Shown here: positions 24,349-32,447 of the stretch, one piece after another | How positions within the stretch are numbered: the first letter of the stretch is position 1 | Layout: each line of letters begins with the position of its first letter | Source: SIG653 sp964509125 | Lineage (GTDB): Bacteria; Bacillota; Clostridia; Oscillospirales; CAG-382 | NCBI GenBank assembly: GCA_964509125.1 | Contig: CAZDVZ010000001.1 | Coordinates: 1 to 64,000, forward strand | Reading direction: 5' to 3' | DNA: 64,000 nt | Notes under the pieces: generated by a model | Told to the model about the DNA's origin: nothing | Database searches by the model: none | Seen by the model: the letters and a program-made list of their open reading frames with translations, nothing else | Made by a program: the position numbers and the translations under genes

Positions 24349-24846
24349 TTATTCGACGGCATCAGCTGCGTTTCCTTCATCAGAAGAAGTTTCATCGAAG
24401 TCGGTTGTGTTTCCTTCGTCAGAAGAAGTTTCATCGGAGTCGGTTGTGTTTTCGTCGGCAGAAGTTGTTTCATCGGATTCTGCGCCTTCATCGGCTGAAA
24501 CTTCGTCTTCTGAAGAAGACTCGGAAGTTGTAGTTGCAACAGAGTTATCTGTATTTTCGGTAGATGTAGTGGTATCCGTTGCAGATGCTGTGTCATCTTC
24601 ATCAGGGGCTGTATAATAATAAGTCACAAGAACAATAAGAACGAAAAGTATAGAAACTACGTTTGTAAGCTTATTAAAAACTCTGTCAAGAGTCTTGCCT
24701 TTATTTTTGCCGAAAAATGTTTCCGCGCCGCCGGCGATGCTACCGGAAAGTCTTTTGCTGCTACCGCTTTGCATAAGAACCGCAACAACGAGAAAAACAG
24801 CCATAACAAGCAACGCTATACCTAAAACGGTTTGAACAGGATTCAT
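24349..24846 (-). CDS. secG: SecG, with a long acidic Ser/Thr-rich C-terminal extension
   Basis: Small subunit of the SecYEG channel. Residues 1-77 are ordinary SecG: helix one LGIALLVMAVFLVVAVLMQS, the conserved GSSKRLSGSIAGGAETFFGKNKGKTLDR loop, and helix two NVVSILFVLIVLVTYYY. About 88 residues follow, almost only D, E, S, T, A and N ('SSEDEVSADEGAESDETTSA' and similar). Normal SecG ends near residue 75-80. Known SecG topology puts the C-terminus outside, so this tail would lie in the cell-wall space. The tail contains short repeats (SDETSSDEGNT, FDETSSDEGNA). The start ATG 24846 has AAGGTG upstream. A promoter at 24971-24999 and a hairpin just before the ribosome site are visible. Confidence 0.92.
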   Translation of the reverse strand: MNPVQTVLGIALLVMAVFLVVAVLMQSGSSKRLSGSIAGGAETFFGKNKGKTLDRVFNKLTNVVSILFVLIVLVTYYYTAPDEDDTASATDTTTSTENTDNSVATTTSESSSEDEVSADEGAESDETTSADENTTDSDETSSDEGNTTDFDETSSDEGNAADAVE

Positions 24847-24970
24847 AGTATACACCTTTTTCGGAATTTTAATCCGAATGACCTTTCTGCATTTTCACAT
24901 TATCAATCCAATAATTACACTTTCTCAATGCGGACGCAAAAGCGCTATTTATCGCATCGTTAACGAATCA

Positions 24971-24999
24971 AATATACCACAAATATCTTTCGGATTCAA
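24971..24999 (-). promoter_or_regulatory. Probable promoter of secG
   Basis: Minus strand TTGAAT (24999-24994), 17 bases, TATATT (24976-24971). The leader of about 120 bases ends in a TTCGGATT/AATTCCGAA hairpin (about 24859-24877) abutting the ribosome site. Confidence 0.5.
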
Positions 25000-25044
25000 T
25001 AGCAAATATAAAAATTGAATGTTTTTTAACAACTCGTTCATTTT

Positions 25045-26418
25045 TTAATCTGTGGGCGGATAATAATCTTTTGACATTCCGTTTTTGTACTTTTTAATTA
25101 TCCTAAAAATAAAGCACCCCAGCGACCAAGCAACGAAAGCTGCTCCAAGTATAACTATGCCTTTTACGGCAAAAAGCAAAAGATCACTCTCAAGCCAGCT
25201 TAAAAATCTGTCCCAAAAAGAAAGCATTTCACTAAGCTCTGCGCCTTCCTTCGTAGCGAGGGGTACTGTTGCTATAGGTGTACCGTTTTGATATATAGTC
25301 ACTTCTCCCACAATGGTTCCCGCTTCCACGGGAGCATCAAGCATGGCTTGATAAAATGTAGGCTCCGCAACATAATTTATTTTTTCGGCGGTAATGTCCG
25401 CAAGAACTCTTACGGTTTCCGTAGGAACAGCCATCAGCGAATCCTTTTTCGCGGAAAGATTTACGCCGATGGAAAAACTATATTCCTCTGAATCCGGAGA
25501 AATTATGCTTCTGATCTCAAAACTTTCCTTAAGCCACGGAACAATCTTATGTACGTCCGCATAAGCGTTTTCATCTCCAAACCAGCGTTTTCCCGTCTGT
25601 GCATCTCTCTTCTCGCCGGAAGCATCCATAACACAAATAATATACGAAAGCTCATTTGAAGAATAATATGCAATGAGGCAATAACCTCCGTCTTCCGTTG
25701 CCTGCCCTGCACATATTCCCTTAACAGAGGAAAGCTTATAATCTGTTATAAGAAAATCGGAAGTAAGGTAATTTTTGTTATGTAAAGTTCCAATTCCCGA
25801 AGTGACAGACTTGCTTGCGGAAGAAATATCTATAAGGGTTTTCACCTTTGAAAACTCAGCAGCTATCAATGCGCTGTCATACGGCGTTGTAACAGATCCG
25901 TCATTTAATCCGACGCACCCCTTGTACACCGTATTAGTTGCGCCTATCGCCTTTGCCTTATCATTCATCATTTCAACAAAAGCTCCGATGTCGCCTTTCC
26001 CAACATAATAAGCAAGAGCGATGCCGGCATCATTGGAGGAAGATACTGTCAATGCACACAAAAGATCTTTCACCGTATATTCTTTTCCCACTGTAAGTCC
26101 CATTCTCGGCGCGCTGATCAATCCCATTTCTCCAATATATTGACTCATGGACGCCTCGTTGGGAACTGTTACCGTTTCCGTCACAGACGAAACATTTTCA
26201 TATACAACAAGCGCAGTCATCATCTTTGCGGTAGCAGTTGCCGGAATCTGAACATCACTGTCTATATCCATGGGCATTTCGCCTGTTTCCAGATTTAAAA
26301 CACAAATTTTGTTCCCTGACGTAATGGAGGGCCTGGAAACGGGTTCGGCAAAAACAGTAAAAGAAAACGCCATTCCCAAAAGGAGTATTACAGCCATTAC
26401 AGCACATATTTTTTTCAT
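25045..26418 (-). CDS. DacF/PBP5-family D,D-carboxypeptidase homologue with altered catalytic motifs, probable pseudoenzyme
   Basis: The 457-residue product has a signal peptide, a penicillin-binding-protein-5-like domain (about 30-270), a beta-rich C-terminal domain and a terminal membrane helix (LLLFAVKGIVILGAAFVAW), the usual DacF architecture. The family's SxxK reads A-T-A-K here (IPATATAKMMTAL against PASTTKIMTAL), so the nucleophile Ser is Ala. The KTG motif (VKGIKTG) reads VKGICAG. Only SxN (SSSNDAG) remains. Such an enzyme should not acylate with peptidoglycan stems or penicillin. The frame is intact and the fold motifs are well kept, which argues for a binding or regulatory role. Its ATG overlaps the ribF stop by one base (TAATG). 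Confidence 0.85.
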   Translation of the reverse strand: MKKICAVMAVILLLGMAFSFTVFAEPVSRPSITSGNKICVLNLETGEMPMDIDSDVQIPATATAKMMTALVVYENVSSVTETVTVPNEASMSQYIGEMGLISAPRMGLTVGKEYTVKDLLCALTVSSSNDAGIALAYYVGKGDIGAFVEMMNDKAKAIGATNTVYKGCVGLNDGSVTTPYDSALIAAEFSKVKTLIDISSASKSVTSGIGTLHNKNYLTSDFLITDYKLSSVKGICAGQATEDGGYCLIAYYSSNELSYIICVMDASGEKRDAQTGKRWFGDENAYADVHKIVPWLKESFEIRSIISPDSEEYSFSIGVNLSAKKDSLMAVPTETVRVLADITAEKINYVAEPTFYQAMLDAPVEAGTIVGEVTIYQNGTPIATVPLATKEGAELSEMLSFWDRFLSWLESDLLLFAVKGIVILGAAFVAWSLGCFIFRIIKKYKNGMSKDYYPPTD

Positions 26419-27347
26419 TATATTATATCCCTTCTCACCTTGAAAAAACTTTCGGCAGATCTGACATCAGACAACACCTGCACCGCAAGCTCATTAAAGC
26501 TTTCAAACTTTTTTTCCTCTCGCAGTAACGAAACCAAGCTGACCCTTATAGCGCGGTCATATAGATTAAAGCTTTGTCCCAAAACATGAGTCTCGCAAAG
26601 AATTACCTTTTTTTCTTCGTTTATAGTGGGACGTATGCCAATATTTGACACGCTGGGATACATCACACCGTCAATTTGACACATGGTGGCGTAAACCCCA
26701 AATCGAGGAGCGACGCGCCACTCCGGAAAAATCAAATTTGCCGTGGGAACGCCTATAGTGCGTCCGTTCGCGTTGCCATGAACTACCGGTAACATAAACG
26801 AGTACGGTCTGCCCAAAAGCTTGTTGGCTTTCTCAACCATTCCCAAAGAAATACATTCTCTTACCGCAGATGAACTGGCAACAGTTCCGTCAACATAAAC
26901 AGGCGGCATCACATAGCTTCCCACGCCACGTTCCCAAAGCCTTTCTTTGAGAGTTGCGGCGTTGCCCTTTTTCCCCTTGCCATACGTAAAATTGAAGCCG
27001 CACACCACGTAACGCGCACCAAACTCTCCCGCAAGCCATTTATCAACAAATTCTTTTTCTTCCACGTGGCAAAACTTTTCAAAATCCGCAAGATATGTTG
27101 CAGACACTCCTTCCTCTTCAAAGAAGGAAAGTCTTTCCGAAAGAGTGGAAATATATCTGTGCTCGCCGTTAAAGCTATTTGGATGCTTTTTAAAAGTCCA
27201 GACCAAAAGAGGTAAATTCATCTCAGCGCCAAGCTGCCTTGCTTTTTGCAAAAGCTGTCTGTGCCCCACGTGAACACCGTCAAAATTTCCTATTATAATA
27301 ATATTCCCGTTATTTAACGGCAAATTTGAATCTTCAATAATTTTCAT
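26418..27347 (-). CDS. ribF: Bifunctional riboflavin kinase / FMN adenylyltransferase
   Basis: Makes FMN and then FAD. The 309-residue product has an N-terminal adenylyltransferase domain with IIGNFDGVHVGHRQLL and FKKHPNSF, the connecting segment VASSSAVRECISLGMVEKAN, and the riboflavin kinase domain with GNANGRTIGVPTANL, FGVYATMC and SNIGIRPTI. These are standard motifs. A consensus promoter lies 42-70 bp upstream, without room for an FMN riboswitch. Its stop overlaps the DacF-like start, so the two are coupled. Confidence 0.97.
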   Translation of the reverse strand: MKIIEDSNLPLNNGNIIIIGNFDGVHVGHRQLLQKARQLGAEMNLPLLVWTFKKHPNSFNGEHRYISTLSERLSFFEEEGVSATYLADFEKFCHVEEKEFVDKWLAGEFGARYVVCGFNFTYGKGKKGNAATLKERLWERGVGSYVMPPVYVDGTVASSSAVRECISLGMVEKANKLLGRPYSFMLPVVHGNANGRTIGVPTANLIFPEWRVAPRFGVYATMCQIDGVMYPSVSNIGIRPTINEEKKVILCETHVLGQSFNLYDRAIRVSLVSLLREEKKFESFNELAVQVLSDVRSAESFFKVRRDII

Positions 27348-27388
27348 TTTTCTCTCCCGAAAAAGTATGCGCCCACATATACACGATA

Positions 27389-27417
27389 AGTATATACATT
27401 ATTTTTTCCTTTGTCAA
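27389..27417 (-). promoter_or_regulatory. Consensus promoter of ribF
   Basis: Minus strand TTGACA (27417-27412), 17 bases, TATACT (27394-27389). Confidence 0.8.
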
Positions 27418-27496
27418 GAGTTTGAGGAATAATATTTTCATCCAAAAGCATAATATTTATAGAAATTACAAACTCAAAGGAAAAGGAGCTGATCTC

Positions 27497-29617
27497 TTGA
27501 ACGAAAAACACGGCGGTGTTATTCTTGCGGGTGGAAAAGGGTCGAGACTCATGCCGTTAACCGCAAAGCTGCCAAAGCCTTTACTTCCCGTCGGACGAAA
27601 AACTCCTTTGGAAAGAGGCGTATGCGCCCTTGTCGATTCGGGTGTAAATAATATTGCCATCACAACAGGATATCTTTACAATGAAACAGAGAAATTTGCC
27701 TTCAAGGGTGCCAATTTAACATACTACAGAGAATCCGTTCCCATGGGGACAGCGGGAATGGTTTTTGAAATAACGCCGAATTTAACCGAAGACTTTTTTG
27801 TTTTGTCCGGAGACTGTGTTTTTGAACTTTCTCTTTCAGAAATGATGAGGTATCACAAAGAAAAAAACGCCGCAGTAACCATTGCCTCTGTAACATCATA
27901 TGAGCCTACAGATTATGGTACGATAGTAACCCAAAACGGCATCGTCACAGAATTTCGTGAAAAACCATCTTGGAAACAAGTAATCTCCACCAAGATCAAT
28001 GGAGGAATATATATAATAAATAGAAGGGTATTTGAAAAATACGGAAAAGGCTGTTCGGATTTTGCCTCTGAATTATTTCCTATACTGCTCAGTTCGGGAG
28101 AGACGATCGCCTGCTTTGAAAGCAATGATTATTGGTGCGACATGGGGACTCCCCAAAGTTATCATCAATGTAATATGCATTTTTCGGACGGAGAAAACGT
28201 CATGGGAGATTATATCTGCATTTCTCCAAAATCAAAGATAGAAAACTCCGTTATTATGAACGGCGTGAAAATCGGAGAAGGCTCAAAAGTTTTTTCTTCG
28301 ATTTTGGGAGAAGGGGTTTCCGTTGGAAAAAACTGTTATATAGAAAATGCAGTTATTGGACACGATGCTTTGATATGCGACGATTGTACGGTGAAAAAAA
28401 GCGGAGCGGTTTCGTGTGATTCCATTTTGGGAAAAGGAAAAACCGTTTTGGGAAAGGAGCAAAGCAACATTTCTTTTTTCGACAGCGGTACGGTTAAATT
28501 TAGAAAAACAAACGAAGAACTTCCATCCTTGTTGGGAAAAGCGCTCGCGCATATTTCTCGCGGAAGGGAGATACACTTTTTTTGCGGAGAAACGACTCGG
28601 GAAAAAGAAATTTGCACACGCATATACGAAAATGCGCTTTCTTACGGCGGAAAATCCGTATTTCCACAAATCGCATTTCCCTCCCTCGCTTCTTTCATTT
28701 CATCGGAAACAAATTCTCTTTCCGTTCATCTTTCTCTTTGGTCGGATGAAGTCACGGTTTTAATATTTGATGAAACGGGAATACTGCTCTCAAGAGAAGA
28801 ACAAATTGAGATAGAAAAATTTTCGCCGTCAAAGCCTCTTCCTCTAAAAGAGAAGACTTACTCCAAAGACCCTTTGGAAATTTATACGAAATTCATGGAG
28901 AAACACGTTCCCACCATGCCGGGAACAAAGGTTTCTTTTGTTTCAAAAAATTTGCCCTCGACTTTGTGTGGTAAAATAATATCCCTAAAAGAAGGTGTCT
29001 GGAGTTGGGAGAACGAAGAAGATTACAATAGCTTTTTCATAAGCGACGATGGCATGGACGTTTCTTGCCACACAAAAGAAGGTGTACACCTTGATAAAAT
29101 GCATCTTTTGGCAATTGCCGCAATTTACTTTCCAACAGAAGATATTTTTCTGCCCGATCACGTGCCGGAAGGGATAAAAAATCTTTTGATCTGTTCCGGG
29201 GGAACTTTCAAGCTTTATAGCGATTCTTTAAAAGGAAGAAACCGAAGCAAAAGCTTTTTTTCATACAACGACGGAATATCTATCGCTCTTGGAGCAATAG
29301 CAGCATCGGCGTTGTCGGGACTGTCATTAGACGAAATAAGTAAAAAGCTTCCCCCTTTCGCTTTTATGGAAAAAACAGTTCCTTTTCAAGGAAACAAAGG
29401 AAGGGCTTTTGAAGACATTTTGGCAACCTCAAAAAGAAATACGCTTTCTGGTGCAACGTATACAACGGAAAAAGGCAAAATCTCTATTGTGCCTCAGTAT
29501 AAGAACGCATTTAAAATTTTTGCCGAATCCGCATCATCCGAAGTTGCAGAAGAACTTATTTTAGAAGCGGAAGAAAATTTAAAACTGCTTCACTTTAACA
29601 AAAGTGAATTTCAATAA
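27497..29617 (+). CDS. Sugar-phosphate nucleotidyltransferase fused to an eroded phosphomannomutase domain
   Basis: The 706-residue product begins with an NDP-sugar pyrophosphorylase domain (1-230): GGVILAGGKGSRLMPLTAKLPKPLLPVG, GTAGM, LSGDCVF and INGGIYI. A left-handed beta-helix region follows (about 240-325, hexapeptides such as NSVIMNGVKIGEGS). The remaining about 370 residues follow the phosphomannomutase order, with 'FDETGILLSREEQIEIEKF' and 'GKISIVPQYKNAFKIFAES'. The phosphoserine loop (TASHNP), metal loop (DGDxDR) and phosphate loop (RPSGTEP) are all gone. The first half should still make an NDP-sugar; the second should not isomerise. Start: TTG at 27497, eight bases after AAAGGAG. 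An earlier in-frame start lacks a ribosome site. Confidence 0.82.
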   Translation: MNEKHGGVILAGGKGSRLMPLTAKLPKPLLPVGRKTPLERGVCALVDSGVNNIAITTGYLYNETEKFAFKGANLTYYRESVPMGTAGMVFEITPNLTEDFFVLSGDCVFELSLSEMMRYHKEKNAAVTIASVTSYEPTDYGTIVTQNGIVTEFREKPSWKQVISTKINGGIYIINRRVFEKYGKGCSDFASELFPILLSSGETIACFESNDYWCDMGTPQSYHQCNMHFSDGENVMGDYICISPKSKIENSVIMNGVKIGEGSKVFSSILGEGVSVGKNCYIENAVIGHDALICDDCTVKKSGAVSCDSILGKGKTVLGKEQSNISFFDSGTVKFRKTNEELPSLLGKALAHISRGREIHFFCGETTREKEICTRIYENALSYGGKSVFPQIAFPSLASFISSETNSLSVHLSLWSDEVTVLIFDETGILLSREEQIEIEKFSPSKPLPLKEKTYSKDPLEIYTKFMEKHVPTMPGTKVSFVSKNLPSTLCGKIISLKEGVWSWENEEDYNSFFISDDGMDVSCHTKEGVHLDKMHLLAIAAIYFPTEDIFLPDHVPEGIKNLLICSGGTFKLYSDSLKGRNRSKSFFSYNDGISIALGAIAASALSGLSLDEISKKLPPFAFMEKTVPFQGNKGRAFEDILATSKRNTLSGATYTTEKGKISIVPQYKNAFKIFAESASSEVAEELILEAEENLKLLHFNKSEFQ

Positions 29618-29698
29618 AGGAAAATTCCTTTTTCTCGTTTTTGACAATATTACACAAAAACATTGAAATAATTTTTTTTATTTTTTTTGATTTTTCTA

Positions 29699-29727
29699 TT
29701 GACAAATCGTTAGAAAAGCATTATACT
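29699..29727 (+). promoter_or_regulatory. Near-perfect promoter of the 197-residue anchored protein
   Basis: TTGACA (29699-29704), 17 bases, TATACT (29722-29727), with an A/T-rich tract just upstream that could act as an UP element. Leader about 110 bases. Confidence 0.85.
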
Positions 29728-29842
29728 GTATTCACTATCGTGATAATGTGGTTTTATGGATGCGTATTGGGCATTGTTCATTCTCCACGGTCACTCCGTT
29801 TTTTGAAACGATAACGAGATAACATAAAGGAGTTTAGTCATA

Positions 29843-30436
29843 ATGAAAAAACTTGTTACAATTTTGCTTGCAGTTGTAGTTCTTTCTGCAATGCTCGTTC
29901 CCGCATCTGCTGCTACTGAAGATGAACTTATGGCGAAATTCAAAGAAATTTCCATAAGCCGTCACTTGATTACAGAAGTTGAAAACCTTGCCGCCGCTTA
30001 CGATGTAACCGAAGAACAAGGCGATCAGCTTATGGAACTTCTTGAGGAAGTTAAGGAAGCTTTCCCCGAAGATAAAGGTCCCGGTTATTACCATCCCGAG
30101 GAATTCACAAAAGTTTGGGGCGAGGACAGAACACCTTACACAAGAGAACAGCTTGATGTTATTATGGGCGCTATTGCAGAAACTTGCGATATTATGGGTT
30201 TCACTTATGAATTTGTTGCTACCGAACAACCAATGCACGAACATGACGTTTCTTTCGTCGTTAAAGACGAAGAAGGCAGAGTTGCTTTCCAGTACGACGG
30301 TGACCTTATTCAAAAATTGAGCGAAATTGAAGAAGAACAGTCTTCTGTTCCCCTCTTAGTTGGCGGTCTTGGTGTTGTTGCTCTTGCCGGAATTGCTGTT
30401 CCCGTTGCAAAGCTCAAGAAAAAGGAACAGGAATAA
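29843..30436 (+). CDS. Secreted, membrane-anchored protein of unknown function
   Basis: Not recognised. The 197-residue product has a signal peptide (MKKLVTILLAVVVLSAMLVP ending ASA), an acidic helical outer domain of about 140 residues (phrases such as RHLITEVENLAAAYDVTEEQ and TREQLDVIMGAIAETCDIMG), and a C-terminal helix (PLLVGGLGVVALAGIAVPVA) with a basic tail KLKKKEQE. The end resembles a sorting signal in layout only, with no LPxTG. It has the strongest promoter in the window plus an AAAGGAG site, and a clean stand-alone transcript, so it is probably abundant. It lies directly upstream of the sortase gene and could be a substrate; that is inference. Confidence 0.75.
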   Translation: MKKLVTILLAVVVLSAMLVPASAATEDELMAKFKEISISRHLITEVENLAAAYDVTEEQGDQLMELLEEVKEAFPEDKGPGYYHPEEFTKVWGEDRTPYTREQLDVIMGAIAETCDIMGFTYEFVATEQPMHEHDVSFVVKDEEGRVAFQYDGDLIQKLSEIEEEQSSVPLLVGGLGVVALAGIAVPVAKLKKKEQE

Positions 30437-30445
30437 TTGCAAATT

Positions 30446-30475
30446 TTGACACAAAAGCTTTAAAAGCAAAATAAT
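30446..30475 (+). promoter_or_regulatory. Promoter of the sortase cluster
   Basis: TTGACA (30446-30451), 18 bases, AATAAT (30470-30475), about 90 bp before the sortase ATG. Confidence 0.55.
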
Positions 30476-30491
30476 TTTATAAATTGTTTAG

Positions 30492-30525
30492 TGCGTTCCT
30501 TGTAGTTTTACCTTCAAGGAACGCA
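30492..30525 (+). terminator. Hairpin between the anchored protein and the sortase
   Basis: TGCGTTCCTTG (30492-30502) and its complement at 30515-30525, an 11-bp stem with a 12-base loop. The following T-run is poor. It may end the upstream transcript, or form a 5' hairpin if transcription starts from the 30446 promoter. Confidence 0.5.
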
Positions 30526-30567
30526 TTGTCGATATTAGGACTTTTGTCCCCACAGAGGATTTTATCT

Positions 30568-31518
30568 ATGAAAAATTACGATTTCGATTCTAAAGCAGAC
30601 AATCAAAAAATCGACGAAAATAAAGAACTTCGCGTCCCAAATGACGAAATTTCCACAGAGGAAAACCAAAACGTCAATACGGATGAAGTATTGATATCAG
30701 AAAACAACTCTAATGATGAGCACCAAAGTCCCACGGAGGCTCGGTCTGATTCTAAAAAAAGCAAAAAAGGGACAGCGAGTCTTTGCTTGTTGATGATACT
30801 TCCGTTTTTACTTTTTACAATAGGTGTAGGTATGATCTCCATTTTCTTTTTCAGAGAATATGTTGAACCATCAGTAATTTGGAGATTTGCCGTAAACGCA
30901 AACGCCGTGGCAACCCCTCAAGCAAATGAAGACGATGAGCTTCAGTCGAACGGAGAAGTTCTCGGTGGAAGCATGGCAGAACATTCCATTGAGCCAATAA
31001 CCAAACCAAACACATCGGAAGACGATTCTTCTGATTCTTCTTCGGAAGAAGGGACAGAACAAATATATTACAACAAAGCAGACTTCCCCGCATACAAATG
31101 GGGCGAGCTGTGGGCAAAGCTTTCCATCCCCGCCATAGGCTTGGAAGAAAAGAATGTCTATGTGGGTGAATCCAATTCCATATACAAAAAAGGCATTGGA
31201 AAGCGTTACGGGACAAGATTTCCCGGACAAGGCGGGAATATCGTTCTGGGCGCACACGTTACAAGAGAGTTTTACGGACTTGTTGACCTTAACATAGGTG
31301 ACAAAGTATACATTGAAACAGGATATGGCTCATATGTATACGAAGTGTACGAAAAAGTTATCTTTTCCACCACCGATTATCAATATGTCATGAATTATGA
31401 TGATGGAGAGAAACTGACACTTTACACGTGCCATCCAAGAGAAGCCGCATACAGAACAGAACGCTTTGGCGTTTTGTGCAAAAAAATTTCCGGCCCGGAG
31501 TGGATCGAATTGGAATAG
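30568..31518 (+). CDS. Sortase, class D-like, with long acidic cytoplasmic N-terminus
   Basis: A transpeptidase that links surface proteins to the cell wall. The 316-residue product has an unusually long hydrophilic, acidic N-terminal part (about 1-75), one membrane helix (SLCLLMILPFLLFTIGVGMI), an acidic/Ser spacer, and the sortase domain (about 170-316). Catalytic residues are present: His in IVLGAHVTREF, Cys in LTLYTCHP, Arg in YRTERFGV. TLYTC followed by P is class D-like. The ATG at 30568, with AGAGGA before it, is preferred to a longer start. A membrane protein gene follows by 12 bp. No LPxTG protein is in the window; candidate substrates have SPGDAG-like or motif-less anchors. Confidence 0.88.
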   Translation: MKNYDFDSKADNQKIDENKELRVPNDEISTEENQNVNTDEVLISENNSNDEHQSPTEARSDSKKSKKGTASLCLLMILPFLLFTIGVGMISIFFFREYVEPSVIWRFAVNANAVATPQANEDDELQSNGEVLGGSMAEHSIEPITKPNTSEDDSSDSSSEEGTEQIYYNKADFPAYKWGELWAKLSIPAIGLEEKNVYVGESNSIYKKGIGKRYGTRFPGQGGNIVLGAHVTREFYGLVDLNIGDKVYIETGYGSYVYEVYEKVIFSTTDYQYVMNYDDGEKLTLYTCHPREAAYRTERFGVLCKKISGPEWIELE

Positions 31519-31530
31519 GAGAGCGGCATT

Positions 31531-32409
31531 ATGAAAAAAACGATTTTCACGTATATTTTAATTTTTTTGTTTTGCATTCTTTTTCTCATAGGTTTTCCGT
31601 CTGCATTTTTAAGCTCACAGGCGTATGACGTTGATGGGTACATGGAGGAAATAACCTCAAACGGTTATTCTGAAGTTGTTCTTCAAGCGGTTTATGATCG
31701 CTTTGAAGATTTTGGAGATGTAATTACATTGGACGCCGATGCACTTTATGATTTAATTGACGAGGAAAGCATAGTTGAACATTCGAAAACATATACCAAA
31801 ACATATTTAGCCTCTATTTTAAACGGCGAATCCTTTTCGGAAGACTCGGTAAAAAAATATGATTTTTCATACGCCAAAAATGGCTTAAAGTCACTTCTGG
31901 AAGAATATTACCAAACAAGTGAAAGAGAATTTACCGAAGAAGAATTTGTCATAATCTACGACTATATTGAAACCCAAATAAACAGTGCCATTAAATTTTT
32001 ACCGACAAACATTTTAGACAAAACCGCTTCGTTAGGTAAATATGCCGTAAAGGCAAAAAGCATATTTAATGTCACAAGGTTCATGCTTATTCTTTCGGCT
32101 GCCGCTATGGTAGGAATCATTTTACTTTCCTTTAAAAATGGGATAGGAAAAGTACTCTATCGCTCCGGTGCTTCACTTTTTATTTCAACCGCGCTTTTGT
32201 TTGTGCCCTTTTTCTTGTTTAACAACTATAATTTAGGGTCTAAAGTAGTTATTATGAAATCTCCCCTATCTGTTGTTTTTTCCTCTGTGCTTGAATACTT
32301 GATCGGGGGATTCACCCTATTTACGGGAATACTCTTTGCGCTTGCTTCGCTGCTCGTTGTTGCGGGAACGGTACTGACTGTACTAAACGTGGGAAAAAAA
32401 CACAGCTAA
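31531..32409 (+). CDS. Four-helix membrane protein of unknown function, downstream of the sortase
   Basis: Not recognised. The 292-residue product has an N-terminal helix (IFTYILIFLFCILFLIGF), a predicted outside, mostly helical and acidic domain (about 28-175, with repeated Glu/Tyr-rich segments such as LLEEYYQTSEREFTEEEF), and three C-terminal helices (about 185-205, 213-236 and 257-287). The layout resembles membrane proteins often placed beside sortases, but I know no family for it. It starts 12 bp after the sortase stop with a GGAGAG site and precedes ispE by 38 bp. Cotranscription suggests a role at the cell surface. Confidence 0.7.
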   Translation: MKKTIFTYILIFLFCILFLIGFPSAFLSSQAYDVDGYMEEITSNGYSEVVLQAVYDRFEDFGDVITLDADALYDLIDEESIVEHSKTYTKTYLASILNGESFSEDSVKKYDFSYAKNGLKSLLEEYYQTSEREFTEEEFVIIYDYIETQINSAIKFLPTNILDKTASLGKYAVKAKSIFNVTRFMLILSAAAMVGIILLSFKNGIGKVLYRSGASLFISTALLFVPFFLFNNYNLGSKVVIMKSPLSVVFSSVLEYLIGGFTLFTGILFALASLLVVAGTVLTVLNVGKKHS

Positions 32410-32447
32410 ATAAGCTTAATTATCATTATCAAGGAGAGTAGTTTTTA

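Noticed and set aside
27348..27388. FMN riboswitch before ribF
   Set aside because: Only about 40 bases separate the promoter from the start codon, far too short for an RFN element.
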